Shown here: positions 55,726-64,000 of the stretch, piece after piece
How positions within the stretch are numbered: position 1 is the first letter of the stretch
Layout of the letters: every line of letters starts with the position of its first letter
DNA from: Mycobacterium sp.
GTDB lineage: Bacteria > Actinomycetota > Actinomycetes > Mycobacteriales > Mycobacteriaceae
NCBI GenBank assembly: GCA_003987775.1
Contig: RXJD01000021.1
Coordinates: forward strand, 186,001 to 250,000
DNA length: 64,000 bases
Direction: 5' to 3'
Notes under the pieces: model-generated
The model's input: only the letters and a program-made list of their open reading frames with translations
Database searches by the model: none
What the model was told of the DNA's origin: nothing
Program-made: the position numbers and the translations under genes

Positions 55726-56418
55726 TCAGCTGCCGGCGATGCCGGCGGTTATCAGGACCAGGCCGACGACCAGGAGCAAGGCGGCGACTTCCATCCGTCG
55801 CCGCGAGCCGACCCAGGCGTTCAGCGCCGTCAACGACCGCCGCGTCGTGTGAGGAGCCAGTAGATACGCCAGCAGCGACACCTCCACCAACGCAAAGGCG
55901 ACGATGTTGTAGAGCAACAGCGCCCCAACCTGATTGGTGGCCGCGGCACCGGATGCCAGGATGACGGCCAGCGCAGCCAGGTAGTCCACCGACGGCAGCG
56001 CGATCCCGAGACCGGCCAGCGCAGCGACCCACAGCTGGCGTCCCGTCAGCAGCTGCCGAAGCCACATCTGCAGCTTCTGCACGCGACCTTGGCGTTCCCC
56101 GTCGTCGGCGGCGGCTGGACGGTCGCGACGGACGTGGTGTACGGCCGCCCGGACGGCCAGGACCGCAGCGACCAGGATCGCCAGTCCGCCGATCAGGACC
56201 TGAACCGTGGGCAGCGTGAGGTGAGTGGAGGAGACCAGCCGCCGCCGGAAGACGAAGATGACGACCAGACCCACCACCACACCCATGGCGAACCCGCCAC
56301 ACAAGAACGCGCACAGCTGCAGGGCGGGACGGGGCCTGTTCAGCATCAACACCGTCATGCCGATGCGGAAGGGCTCGAGGCTCACTGCGAGAGCCATCAC
56401 CAAGATGGGAATCCACAT
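55726..56418 (-). CDS. GAP/Sap-family multi-pass membrane protein
   Basis: 230 aa from ATG 56418 (the longer in-frame start adds a hydrophilic stretch unlike the family). Six hydrophobic segments: IPILVMALAVSLEPFRIGMTVLML, CAFLCGGFAMGVVVGLVVIFVF, VQVLIGGLAILVAAVLAVRA, LWVAALAGLGIALPSVDYLAALAVIL, LLLYNIVAFALVEVSLLAYLL, VAALLLVVGLVLITAGI. LysE-like fold. Family members export glycopeptidolipid or sulfolipid in mycobacteria. Confidence 0.78.
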   Translation of the reverse strand: MWIPILVMALAVSLEPFRIGMTVLMLNRPRPALQLCAFLCGGFAMGVVVGLVVIFVFRRRLVSSTHLTLPTVQVLIGGLAILVAAVLAVRAAVHHVRRDRPAAADDGERQGRVQKLQMWLRQLLTGRQLWVAALAGLGIALPSVDYLAALAVILASGAAATNQVGALLLYNIVAFALVEVSLLAYLLAPHTTRRSLTALNAWVGSRRRMEVAALLLVVGLVLITAGIAGS

Positions 56419-56453
56419 AGCGTTCCGGTGAAACCGCGCGGGTGCCGGCTGCT

Positions 56454-56774
56454 TCAGTGTCCCGTCGGCGCGGGTTCGGTGGTGATCAGTTCGGTCAGCC
56501 CGCACATGGAAAGAATGGACATCAGCAGCGGATGCGCAATGAGATGGATGTGGTCCGCGTGGGAGAACAGAGCGTTGACCGCGGCACTGTCGAGATATTC
56601 GACGGCGCTGAGGTCGACGGTGAGTTTGCGGTCGCCGCCGGCCGCCTCGGTGGCGGCCTTCGTCAGAGCTCGGTCGAACGCGTCGATGTTGCTCAAATCG
56701 ATCTCACCCGTGGCCTTCAGCACGAGTTCACCGTCGTAGCCGTGCGAGGTTTCCAGGGTGAGCGACGTGGGCAT
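56454..56774 (-). CDS. STAS-domain anti-anti-sigma factor
   Basis: 106 aa single STAS domain: ELVLKATGEIDLSNIDAFDRAL, LTVDLSAVEYLDSAAVNALFSHA (phospho-acceptor Ser in DSAAV), LLMSILSMCGL. Its start overlaps the stop of the upstream GAF-PP2C-HATPase gene by one base, so the regulator and its phosphatase/kinase are made together. Confidence 0.9.
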   Translation of the reverse strand: MPTSLTLETSHGYDGELVLKATGEIDLSNIDAFDRALTKAATEAAGGDRKLTVDLSAVEYLDSAAVNALFSHADHIHLIAHPLLMSILSMCGLTELITTEPAPTGH

Positions 56775-59293
56775 CAGGAGATCCTCGCGGATAGGTGAAC
56801 CGTGGTTCCGGCAGTGTCGGAGTCGATCGTGACGTCATGCATGAGCGCGCGCATCAGCGAGATGCCCCGGCCACGCCGCGGATAGGAATCGGGGTCCGGC
56901 GTCTTCCAGGACCCGGTATCGGTGATCGTCAGTTGCACCTGGTCGTCCACTGCCGTCGCGCCCAGGGTCACGGTGCCCCCCGGGCTGTGACGGTGGCCGT
57001 GCTCGATGGCGTTGGCGACCGCTTCTCCGGCGGCGAGGAGTACCTTCGCCGCCTGATCCTGGTCCATCCGGGCGCGGGACAACCAGTTGCGTAACGCGGA
57101 GCGCGACGCCGCCAGGTTCTCCGGGTCGGCGCGGAACGTCATCTCGAGCGGCGCCGGATGGCGGTAGAGCATGAGGACCACGTCGTCCTGATACCCGTCG
57201 TTCGGGGCGAGCCCGGCCATGATCTGGTTCGCGAGGCCGTCGAGTTCGCTGGCGCGGCCGTCCTGGATGAAGGCGGCGGTGCGGGAGATACCGTGCTCGA
57301 TCGGCACGCGACGCCGTTCCACCAGGCCGTCGGTGTACAGCGCGAGCGTGGCGCGCGCCGGCATCGTCGCGTGCGCTTCCGAGCGCGGCCAGCCGGGCCG
57401 CATTCCCAGGGCGATGGTGCGGCCGTCATCGAGCTTCCGGATGGTTCCATCTGCTTCGACGACGATGGGTGGGGGGTGGCCGGCGCTGGAATACACCAAT
57501 TCACCCGTGTCGGGATTGAGTACGACGCAGACGGCGGTCGTGCACGGCGCGCCGGGCAGCCGCGCGGCGAACCGGTCCATCCCGGCGAGGACCGCGCTGG
57601 GGCTGGAGTTGTCGAACAGCAATGCCCGGCAGGCGCTGCGTACCTGGCCCATCACGGTGGCGGCGGCCAGGCCGTGACCGACACAGTCGCCGACGATCAG
57701 CGCAATCCGGCCGTCGTCCAGTTCGACGATGTCGTACCAGTCCCCGCCCACCTGCAGGGGCGGGCTGGCGGCTTGATAGCGGACCGCGAATCCGTGGGGC
57801 AGCTCAGCGGGTCCCAGGATGGCGTGCTGCAGCGCCAGCGCGGTTTCGCGCTGCTGGTCGACCTGGTGGACCCGCTGCAGACCCTGGCCGAGACGGCCCG
57901 CCAGCACCGTGAGCAGGGTCTGGTCTTCGAGTGTGAACGGTCGTTGCGCAGCCAGATCGATCCACACGACCAGCACCCCCTCGGGATGCTGCAGCGCGAT
58001 GCCGGCGGTACCGGGCTTCGCGGTGTTGGGCGTGAGAAGGTCGCCGTCGCGCAACGCGATGAGCAACGCGCGCTCCTCCGGCGGCAGGTCCGCCCAGTGC
58101 GCCGGCTCACCGACGGAGACCACCAGTGGCGCACCGTAGGCAACCGACTTGGTCGCGTCACTGCGAGCCGGAAAGGTGACAGCCAGCACGCGGCGCGCCC
58201 GCCACAGTCGGCGCAGCTCCTCGGCCGCGGTATGCACCGCCTCGTCGACCGTATCCGCTTGTGCCAGTTCCTGATTGAGCGCGTGCTCGCGTCCGGCCGC
58301 CAGCGCCAGGGCGATCGCGGCGTGCCGGGCGAAGTCGCTGACGAGTTCGAGGTAGTCGGTGCCGAACGCCGACTGCTGCGGGCCGCGCGCGACCGCGATG
58401 ACGCCGAGCACCGCCTCGTCGGCGATCAGCGGTATGACGATCGCCGAGCGCTCACCGACATCGGTGAACCCCTCGATCGGATACTGGAAGGAATCGGTGA
58501 TCAGCGGCAGACCGCGGCGCGCCACGCCGCCCGTGGTGGAGGCATCCATCGGTACCTGCTGACCGACCACCTGGGAGGTGTACCGGCCCGCGGTCGCCGC
58601 CACCACAAGGGTGTTGACCTGTTGAGCGGGCAGGTCGGGTTCGCCCGGCACCAGCAGGATCGCCTGCTCGGCATCGGCCAACTCGAGCGCCCGGTTCACG
58701 ATGAGCTGCAGCGGACCGGTCTGCGGGTCGCCGGACAGCAGCGCCGTGGTGATCTCGCGGCTGGCGTTGGTCCATCTCGCCGATTCGCGTTCTCGCTCGA
58801 ACAGGCGCGCATTGTCGATGGCGGCGGCAGCGGCCGTGGCCAATGCCCGCACCGCGCCCTCATGAGAATCCGTGAACACCCGACCGGGCCGGTCATCGGC
58901 GAGATAGAGGTTGCCGAAATCGGCGGCCCGCACGGTGATCGGTATCGCCAGCAGCGCCCGGATCGGCGGGTCGTCCGGCAGCAGTTCCGTGGACCGAGGG
59001 GAGGCACTCAGGTCGTCGACTCGAATGCCCTCGCCGACCTGGATGCCACCGAGTCGCTGCGACGTGGTGTGGCCGATGCCCTCGTAGATGAACGAGGACA
59101 GGGAACCGTCGTTCGCGCGTAGGCCCAACGATCCATATCGGGCACCGGTCAGTTCCATCGCCCCGTTGACGATTCGGTGCAGTGTCATATCCAGGTCCAG
59201 GTCAGACCCGATTTCGACGATGACCCGCACCAATTGCTGCAGTTGGTCGCGAGCCGCCACCAACTCGTCGAGCCGTTCGTGGATTCCACTCAC
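56774..59293 (-). CDS. GAF-GAF-PP2C-HATPase partner-switching fusion
   Basis: 839 aa. Two N-terminal GAF domains (about 15-165 and 185-345), a third GAF-like region (about 350-485), PP2C/SpoIIE phosphatase (about 495-700; ILGPAELPHGFAVRYQAAS, VGGDWYDIVELDD, VGDCVGHGLAAATVM, YQDDVVLMLY), and C-terminal RsbW-like HATPase (about 710-839; AAGEAVANAIEHGH, RRGRGISLMRALMHD). One protein combines sensing, STAS dephosphorylation and STAS/sigma binding. Operon with the STAS gene. Conserved style in mycobacteria (Rv1364c-like, but without the fused STAS). Confidence 0.92.
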   Translation of the reverse strand: MSGIHERLDELVAARDQLQQLVRVIVEIGSDLDLDMTLHRIVNGAMELTGARYGSLGLRANDGSLSSFIYEGIGHTTSQRLGGIQVGEGIRVDDLSASPRSTELLPDDPPIRALLAIPITVRAADFGNLYLADDRPGRVFTDSHEGAVRALATAAAAAIDNARLFERERESARWTNASREITTALLSGDPQTGPLQLIVNRALELADAEQAILLVPGEPDLPAQQVNTLVVAATAGRYTSQVVGQQVPMDASTTGGVARRGLPLITDSFQYPIEGFTDVGERSAIVIPLIADEAVLGVIAVARGPQQSAFGTDYLELVSDFARHAAIALALAAGREHALNQELAQADTVDEAVHTAAEELRRLWRARRVLAVTFPARSDATKSVAYGAPLVVSVGEPAHWADLPPEERALLIALRDGDLLTPNTAKPGTAGIALQHPEGVLVVWIDLAAQRPFTLEDQTLLTVLAGRLGQGLQRVHQVDQQRETALALQHAILGPAELPHGFAVRYQAASPPLQVGGDWYDIVELDDGRIALIVGDCVGHGLAAATVMGQVRSACRALLFDNSSPSAVLAGMDRFAARLPGAPCTTAVCVVLNPDTGELVYSSAGHPPPIVVEADGTIRKLDDGRTIALGMRPGWPRSEAHATMPARATLALYTDGLVERRRVPIEHGISRTAAFIQDGRASELDGLANQIMAGLAPNDGYQDDVVLMLYRHPAPLEMTFRADPENLAASRSALRNWLSRARMDQDQAAKVLLAAGEAVANAIEHGHRHSPGGTVTLGATAVDDQVQLTITDTGSWKTPDPDSYPRRGRGISLMRALMHDVTIDSDTAGTTVHLSARIS

Positions 59294-59545
59294 CAGCTGA
59301 CGCCCGCGCTGCCTGCTGACTGCCGGTCGTTGTTCATAGTTTTCGTGCCTAGTCGTCGGGTTTCGTCATTTGTGCGCCGTGCCCGTGTTCTGCCCGTTCA
59401 ATCACAGCACCCGCTCCCCTACCCGCCAACACCGGTCTGCAAACTCGCCGACGGTCGCGCTGAACGGCACTGCGACGGTCGGGCGGCGACCCGCTCGGTG
59501 AGGCCCGTGCCGGTAGCCGCGAGTCGGCCGGCCAGCGCGGCCGGG

Positions 59546-59989
59546 TCAGTGTCCGGCCAGTCGTCCCGGGGGTGGACGCGTCATGCGGGCCATCCCGTCG
59601 TGGTCGTCGGAGCGATAAATGCAGGGATCGTCATGTTCGCTGCCGTACGCGACAAAGCCCGCCAGCGGGCTCACCATCTGCCTGGCGATGTCGGCATCCA
59701 GAGTCGGCTCTGATGACGGATCGTCGAACGGTCTGAGTGATGCGATTGTTCGAGCCAGGGGTTTTCGGTGGTCGGGATCGCCGGTGACGTCCACGACCGG
59801 TCTTCCGTTCACAAATAACGTGTACATGTCGTGCTCGGGAAACCCGTAGTTGAATCTGAGCACCCACCATTGACCTGATCGTTCAGTGGCATAAGGGAAG
59901 TACTTGTATCCCGTTCGCATCCAATGGGGCTGGGCGTCGGCCACACTCGCCGACGGGGGTCTCTGCCCTGATTCCCCCGCACCGCGCAT
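59546..59989 (-). CDS. Conserved hypothetical protein
   Basis: 147 aa; an internal ATG (MRTGYKYFPYATERSGQWW) may be the real start. The readable core, GQWWVLRFNYGFPEHDMYTLFVNGRPVVDVTG, looks like a small beta-rich domain, followed by acidic and Arg/Pro-rich stretches. No signal peptide or membrane span. I do not recognise the family. Confidence 0.55.
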   Translation of the reverse strand: MRGAGESGQRPPSASVADAQPHWMRTGYKYFPYATERSGQWWVLRFNYGFPEHDMYTLFVNGRPVVDVTGDPDHRKPLARTIASLRPFDDPSSEPTLDADIARQMVSPLAGFVAYGSEHDDPCIYRSDDHDGMARMTRPPPGRLAGH

Positions 59990-60340
59990 ACCGCGAGTTT
60001 AGGTAATCCCTCTTCAATACGGGTGCGGGATCGGTCAACGCGGCTTTGCGCGGCCGTGCTATCCCGCACCGGTATAGATGCAAAACGTGCGACCGGTAGA
60101 TAGCCGGCCCCTCTTGCGATCTTCGACGTGGTCAGCGAAAAGACTGGTGCAAACACCGGGAACGGGTGAGCTTGGCGACCCAGGCCGCCCGCAGAAGCGG
60201 ATCCGTGGTGGTCGCCGCGAACGGCACAGTCACCGAGATCGACCGGCCGGCTCAATAACCCGCGCAGCCCCTTTCGTAACGATCAGAGCGAGGTAAACAC
60301 TGGGCCGCGGCCGGCCCGGGCTGGCACGGTAGGGGTTCGC
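59990..60340. other. Gene-free stretch before tRNA-Cys
   Basis: 351 bases with no convincing coding frame. It should contain the tRNA promoter and the promoter of the minus-strand hypothetical gene. No repeats, palindromes or att-like direct repeats stood out. Confidence 0.3.
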
Positions 60341-60411
60341 GCGGGTGTGGCTGAGTGGCTAGGCAGCGGCCTGCAAAGCCGTACACACGGGTTCGAATCC
60401 CGTCACTCGCT
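60341..60411 (+). tRNA. tRNA-Cys (anticodon GCA)
   Basis: 71 nt cloverleaf. Acceptor 5' GCGGGTG pairs with 3' CACTCGC (one G-U), discriminator U as required for Cys. D arm GGCTGAGTGGCTAGGC, anticodon stem-loop with CTGCAAA giving anticodon GCA, T arm ACGGGTTCGAATCCCGT. CCA is not encoded. Confidence 0.95.
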
Positions 60412-60495
60412 CCGCGCCCCTGCTGGCGAGCAGACACAAAAGCACCTTGGAACGCGCGCTCCGACGGGATTCTGTGTCTGCTCGCCGTGTAGACG

Positions 60496-61326
60496 TCACC
60501 CGCGGTACTGCGCGACCCGCGCCGCATAGTCGTCGAGCAAGCGCAGCGACTCGTCATGCGGTTTGGTGGGCAGCAGCAACGCCAGCTGACCGAAGCCCAG
60601 ATCCTCGGCGGCGCGCCAGTATTCGAGATTATTGGGGGTTCCGAACATCGCCAGCGGGACGTCGTGACCCGCGGCGTTGCGCAGCTGGTCGACGCGCCGG
60701 CTGATGTTCTCGATCGGAAACGGATTGGATATCCACCCGGCGCCGTGGCGGACCACCCGCTTCACCGTGGCGTCGGAATTGCCGCCGATGTAGATGGGCG
60801 GATGCGGCTTCTGCACCGGCTTGGGCCGGCTGTAGGACGGCGGGAAGTCCACGTATTTGCCGTGGTACTCGGCGGGTTCGTCGGTCCACAGCGCCTTGAT
60901 CGCCTCGATGCGTTCGTCCAGGAGCGCGCCCCGCGTCTTCGGATCGGTCCCGTGGTCGCGCATCTCCTCGAGATTCCATCCGGCGCCGACACCGAATACG
61001 AACCGCCCACCCGAGATCAGGTCGATGCTGGCCGCCTCCTTGGCCGTGACGATCGGGTCGCGCTGGATGAGCAATGCGATACCGGTGAAAAGCTCGATCG
61101 TGGACGTCACCGCGGCGGCCGCCGCCAGGGTGACGAACGGATCCAGAGTGCGGTAGTAGATCTTCGGCAGGTCACCGCCGAGCGGATACGGCGACTCGCG
61201 ACTGGCCGGGATGTGGGTGTGTTCGGCGATCACCAACGATTCGAATCCGCGCTCCTCGATCGCCCGCGCCAGCGAGACGGTGTCGATGCTGTCGTCGTTG
61301 ACGAACGTGGAGATTCCGAACTTCAT
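60496..61326 (-). CDS. LLM-class F420-dependent oxidoreductase
   Basis: 276 aa from ATG 61326 (MKFGISTFVNDDSIDTVSL), matching the family N-terminus. TIM-barrel motifs: IEERGFESLVIAEHTHIPASRESPYPLGGDLPKIYYRTLDPFVTLAAAAAVTSTIELFTGIALLIQRDP, SIDLISGGRFVFGVGAGWNLEEM, PPIYIGG. The mycobacterial TIGR03619 subgroup is typically F420-linked. Substrate unknown. Confidence 0.88.
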   Translation of the reverse strand: MKFGISTFVNDDSIDTVSLARAIEERGFESLVIAEHTHIPASRESPYPLGGDLPKIYYRTLDPFVTLAAAAAVTSTIELFTGIALLIQRDPIVTAKEAASIDLISGGRFVFGVGAGWNLEEMRDHGTDPKTRGALLDERIEAIKALWTDEPAEYHGKYVDFPPSYSRPKPVQKPHPPIYIGGNSDATVKRVVRHGAGWISNPFPIENISRRVDQLRNAAGHDVPLAMFGTPNNLEYWRAAEDLGFGQLALLLPTKPHDESLRLLDDYAARVAQYRG

Positions 61327-61407
61327 CGCGCTACCCCTGTCGGTTCGGCGTCGCATCCCTGACACCAACGACCTTAGGCTGTGTTGGGCCCGAGAGGAGA
61401 AACGTCG

Positions 61408-61884
61408 ATGACCAGGCAGCCAGGAACTTCCGCAGCGTTCTCTGCTGCCGGACGCCTACTCAGCCGACCGGCGATGCGCCCGGTGACCCGCGCGTTCAGC
61501 GACCTGCATGCGGCGCTGTACCGGTGGACAGGCGGCAAGGCACAGAACTCCAAGTACCCCACCATGTTGCTCACCGTCACCGGCCGCCGCAGCGGCAAGC
61601 AGCACACGGTTCCGCTGATCTATGTCCGAGACGGCGACCGGTATGTGATCGCGGCCGCCTATGCCGGCAGCGACGCCGACCCGGCCTGGTGGCTGAACCT
61701 GAAAAATAACCCCCGCGCTGTGGCGCAGGTGCACGACGAAAAGTTCGACGTTGCAGCCGAACTCGCGCCCACGGAGCGACGGGAGGAGTTGTGGCGGCGG
61801 CTGGTCGAGATGTATCCGTACTTCACCGAATACCAGCAGCGCACGAACCGGCAGATACCCGTGGTGCTACTCCGGCGCGCCTAA
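61408..61884 (+). CDS. Deazaflavin-dependent nitroreductase (Ddn-like)
   Basis: 158 aa from ATG 61408 (GAGAGGAG upstream). F420-dependent FDOR-A type split-barrel fold: MLLTVTGRRSGKQHTVPLIYVRDGDRYVIAAAYAGSDADPAWWLNLKNNPRAVAQV. This family reduces quinones and nitro compounds. Its 3' end overlaps the convergent TetR stop by 4 bases. Confidence 0.9.
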   Translation: MTRQPGTSAAFSAAGRLLSRPAMRPVTRAFSDLHAALYRWTGGKAQNSKYPTMLLTVTGRRSGKQHTVPLIYVRDGDRYVIAAAYAGSDADPAWWLNLKNNPRAVAQVHDEKFDVAAELAPTERREELWRRLVEMYPYFTEYQQRTNRQIPVVLLRRA

Positions 61885-62432
61885 CCGCGGTCGACCAGGT
61901 CTTCCAGCACCCGGGCGGTGCGGTCCAGCGGATCGGTGGACCGCGCGGCCAGACAGAGTATGACCGCGCCCTCGATGGCGGCGACGATGGTGGTGGCCAA
62001 CGCTTCCGACTCGCCAGCCTCGCGGCCCTGGCTCCCTAACCGTTCTCCAATCACCTTCTGCCACAGGGTGAATACCTCGCCCGCCGCATCCGCGGCCTCG
62101 GGCGACTCGGTGCGCCCGAGCGCGGCCGCGACCACCGGGCACCCCGCGGTGTAGTCGGTGGAGCGCAACGTGTGTTTCCACGAGCCGACGAACGCCGCCA
62201 GCGACTCGCGCACGTCGCCGTCGGGCGAGGCTTTTAACGTCGAGTCCAGCAGCCCGCCTGCCGCCCGGGTGGCCTCGGCCATGAGTTCAGACTTGCCGCC
62301 CGGAAAATTCACGTAGATCGACCGGCGTGCCGTGCCGCTGTGTTGCAGCAGTTCGGCCAGTCCAGTCCCGGCCACCCCGTGCCGGCGCATCAGGTCGATG
62401 GCGCTGTCGATCAGGCGCTCGCGGGCGGTCAT
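61881..62432 (-). CDS. TetR-family regulator (AcrR/LfrR-like)
   Basis: 183 aa. HTH residues about 5-50: RERLIDSAIDLMRRHGVAGTGLAELLQHSGTARRSIYVNFPGGKSELM. C-terminal domain includes TAGCPVVAAALGR, as in YxaF/LmrA-like TetR proteins. Divergent from the second Ddn-like gene with a strong inverted repeat in between. Confidence 0.9.
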   Translation of the reverse strand: MTARERLIDSAIDLMRRHGVAGTGLAELLQHSGTARRSIYVNFPGGKSELMAEATRAAGGLLDSTLKASPDGDVRESLAAFVGSWKHTLRSTDYTAGCPVVAAALGRTESPEAADAAGEVFTLWQKVIGERLGSQGREAGESEALATTIVAAIEGAVILCLAARSTDPLDRTARVLEDLVDRG

Positions 62433-62461
62433 CGGCTCTCCCCTCTCTCGACCGGTTGCAG

Positions 62462-62504
62462 TATACCGATTGGTCTACTACGTTAGGGTAGACCGATCGG
62501 TATA
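62462..62504. promoter_or_regulatory. TetR operator: 17-bp inverted repeat
   Basis: TATACCGATTGGTCTAC (62462-62478) and GTAGACCGATCGGTATA (62488-62504) are reverse complements with one mismatch and a 9-base spacer. Each arm contains an ACCGATNGGT palindrome, suggesting two dimers. It lies 30 bases from the TetR start and 34 from the Ddn-like start. Confidence 0.8.
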
Positions 62505-62537
62505 AACCGGCCACCGAGCATCGAGGCGGAGATTGCC

Positions 62538-62960
62538 ATGACTGATGACCAGAAGACTCTGCAGAAGTTCCGCAGGGAACGCGCCGTCGGACGCTATGTG
62601 CTCAACCCGGTGGTGAAAGGGTTGAGCAGGCTCGGACTGCGAACCGCACTGGCCACTGAACTCGAAACCATCGGCCGCAAGACCGGTCAGCCGCGCCGGG
62701 TACCCGTGTCGGTGCAATTCGACGATCGGGGCGGGTGGCTCATCAGTCAGCACGGCACCCGCTCCGGCTGGGGCCGCAACATCGTCGACAACCCGAATAT
62801 CCGTGTGCGACAGGGTAATAGGTGGCGCACCGGAGTCGCGACGTTACGCCCGGACGATGACGTGGTGGCGCGGGGCCGCAAGTTCGGGCGGCTGGGCGCC
62901 ACCGTGGTGAAGGCGCTGGAGACGACGCCGGTGTCGGTGCGGATCGATTTCACCGACTGA
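62538..62960 (+). CDS. Deazaflavin-dependent nitroreductase (Ddn-like)
   Basis: 140 aa. FDOR-type fold: LETIGRKTGQPRRVPVSVQFDDRGGWLISQHGTRSGWGRNIVDNPNIRVRQGNRWRTG. Directly downstream of the TetR operator, so likely repressed by the divergent TetR protein. Probably F420-linked; substrate unknown. Confidence 0.88.
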   Translation: MTDDQKTLQKFRRERAVGRYVLNPVVKGLSRLGLRTALATELETIGRKTGQPRRVPVSVQFDDRGGWLISQHGTRSGWGRNIVDNPNIRVRQGNRWRTGVATLRPDDDVVARGRKFGRLGATVVKALETTPVSVRIDFTD

Positions 62961-62966
62961 TCGAAG

Positions 62967-64000
62967 CTAGGCGTGCGGAGTGACCAGAAACTTCTCGCCG
63001 GTCGCCCGCCTGACATATTCGGTGAACGCGTCGGGCTGAAGCATTCCGGCCAGCGACACCTCGCGGGTGTATTTGCTCGCGAACGTCGTGGTGAGTTCGC
63101 CGGCCACCCGCGCCCGCAGCCGGGCGAACGTCTCGCGGCCGGCGCTCTGCAGGAACGGGGTGAGCAGCCATCCGCCTACGCCCCAGGCCATTCCGAAGTT
63201 CCGGGTGAGCACTGTCGGGCTGGTGTCGAGGGCGCCGTAGATGTACACCTGCTTGTGGACGCTCGAGCCGTAGCGGGAGTATTGCGCCGCGGTTGCGTTG
63301 ACCGCCTCCTCCATGCCGTTGAGGATCTGGCTCACCAGCGTCCCGCCGCCGATGGCGTCGAAAGCCAGTGTCGCCGATGTCGCTTTGAGCGCCTCGACGA
63401 GATCGCCTTCGAAAGAGGACGCTGTGGAATTGCACACGTATTGTGCCCCGAGCGATCTCAGTATTTCCTCTTGCTCGGGCTTACGGACGATGTTGACCAG
63501 AGGTATGTCGTCTTTCTGGCACAGCTTGACCAGCATCTGGCCCAGGTTGGACGCGGCGGCGGTGTGGACCAGAGCCGAATGCCCTTCGCGGCGCATGGTT
63601 TCGGTCATTCCGAGGGCAGTCATCGGATTCACGAACGACGACGCTCCGTCCTTGGCCGGGGTGCCTTCGGGGAGTACCAGACAGGCCGATGCGTCGACCG
63701 CACGGTACTGCGAATACATCGCGCCGCCGGCGATCGCCACCGTTCTGCCCAAAAGGGCCTGGGCGGCCTCCGACGACCCGGCCGCCACCACGGTGCCGGC
63801 GCCCTCATTGCCCACCGGCAGGGATTCGTCGAGTCGCGCGGCGAGCGCCTTGACTGCGGACTTTCCGAGTGGGGCGGTGACGACGGGCCGCTCGGGCGTA
63901 CCCGAAACCGTCGCCTTGCTCATGTCCGCGCTTGCGACGAGCAGACCCAGGTCTGAGGGGTTGATCGGCGAGGCCTCGACGCGCACCAGCACCTCGTTGT
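62967..64000 (-). CDS. Zinc-independent quinone oxidoreductase-like MDR protein (5' end cut by window edge)
   Basis: At least 344 codons, open to the right edge, so the true start is outside. Medium-chain reductase pattern: VLVRVEASPINPSDLGLL, GNEGAGTVVAAG, LVHTAAASNLGQMLVKLCQ (glycine motif replaced by AAASNLGQ, as in enoyl/quinone reductases), VNIVRKPEQEEILRSLGAQYV, LAFDAIGGG. No zinc-ligand cysteines. Resembles trans-2-enoyl-CoA or quinone reductases. Confidence 0.82.
   Translation of the reverse strand, partial: NEVLVRVEASPINPSDLGLLVASADMSKATVSGTPERPVVTAPLGKSAVKALAARLDESLPVGNEGAGTVVAAGSSEAAQALLGRTVAIAGGAMYSQYRAVDASACLVLPEGTPAKDGASSFVNPMTALGMTETMRREGHSALVHTAAASNLGQMLVKLCQKDDIPLVNIVRKPEQEEILRSLGAQYVCNSTASSFEGDLVEALKATSATLAFDAIGGGTLVSQILNGMEEAVNATAAQYSRYGSSVHKQVYIYGALDTSPTVLTRNFGMAWGVGGWLLTPFLQSAGRETFARLRARVAGELTTTFASKYTREVSLAGMLQPDAFTEYVRRATGEKFLVTPHA

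Noticed and set aside
57158..59122. 654-codon plus-strand frame opposite the GAF-PP2C-HATPase gene
   Set aside because: Arg/Gln/His-rich antisense shadow; the minus-strand protein has complete domain motifs.
60341..60411. tRNA-Cys as an integration (att) site for a mobile element
   Set aside because: No integrase, no repeat of the tRNA 3' end noticed nearby, and flanking genes are ordinary.

Overview
The window is high-GC actinobacterial DNA. Gene content points to a Mycobacteriaceae member (Mycolicibacterium-type): a Huc-like group 2a [NiFe] hydrogenase, F420/LLM oxidoreductases, deazaflavin (Ddn-type) nitroreductases, a PknH-sensor lipoprotein, a DUF732 protein, a Sap/GAP-family membrane protein, an NDMA-dependent alcohol dehydrogenase, and many P450s with His-containing ferredoxins. 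No transposase, integrase, CRISPR array or rRNA was found. One tRNA (Cys) is present. Calls rest on reading motifs and family resemblance; no database search was run.

Region 1 (1-20.9 kb) is a lithoautotrophy island. It opens with the hydrogenase operon hucM-hucS-hucL on the minus strand (hucL runs off the left edge) and a divergent AraC regulator. Next is the RuBisCO operon cbbL-cbbS-cbbX-cbbR (minus), then a class I fructose-bisphosphate aldolase (plus), a NarL-type two-component pair (minus), and rpe-tkt-cbbY (plus). The hydrogenase maturation genes follow as hypF-hypC-hypD-hypE (minus) and hypA-hypB (plus). Together these supply electrons from H2, CO2 fixation, RuBP regeneration, RuBisCO repair and NiFe cofactor assembly.

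Region 2 (21-24.6 kb) sits directly beside hypAB. It encodes a bacteriophytochrome whose output domain is a PP2C (SpoIIE-type) phosphatase, converging on a STAS anti-anti-sigma protein and an RsbW-like anti-sigma kinase. This is a candidate red/far-red-light-gated partner-switching module.

Region 3 (24.6-34.4 kb) is mixed: two methyltransferases, a secreted Gly/Pro-repeat protein, a membrane protein, a RES-domain toxin-antitoxin pair, an unusual VIT-vWA-TM-DUF4349 fusion overlapping a MerR-like gene, an AraC regulator, an orphan ANTAR-domain remnant and a lipoprotein.

Region 4 (34.4-47.8 kb) is a catabolic cluster of unknown substrate: three P450s, two ferredoxins, two LLM flavin monooxygenases, five SDRs, an NTF2/SnoaL-like protein, a VOC protein and a nitroreductase around one TetR gene. 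Six copies of one palindrome (core TAC-N4-GTA, extended TGCTATAC-N4-GTATAGCA) lie in five promoter regions of this cluster. They look like one regulon.

Region 5 (47.8-64 kb) holds a second two-component system, a P450/NDMA-alcohol dehydrogenase operon, a DEAD-box helicase, small secreted proteins, an alpha/beta hydrolase, a GAP-family transporter-like protein, a second partner-switching unit (STAS plus GAF-PP2C-HATPase fusion), tRNA-Cys, an LLM oxidoreductase, two Ddn-like proteins around a TetR gene with a clear operator, and a quinone-oxidoreductase-like gene cut by the right edge.
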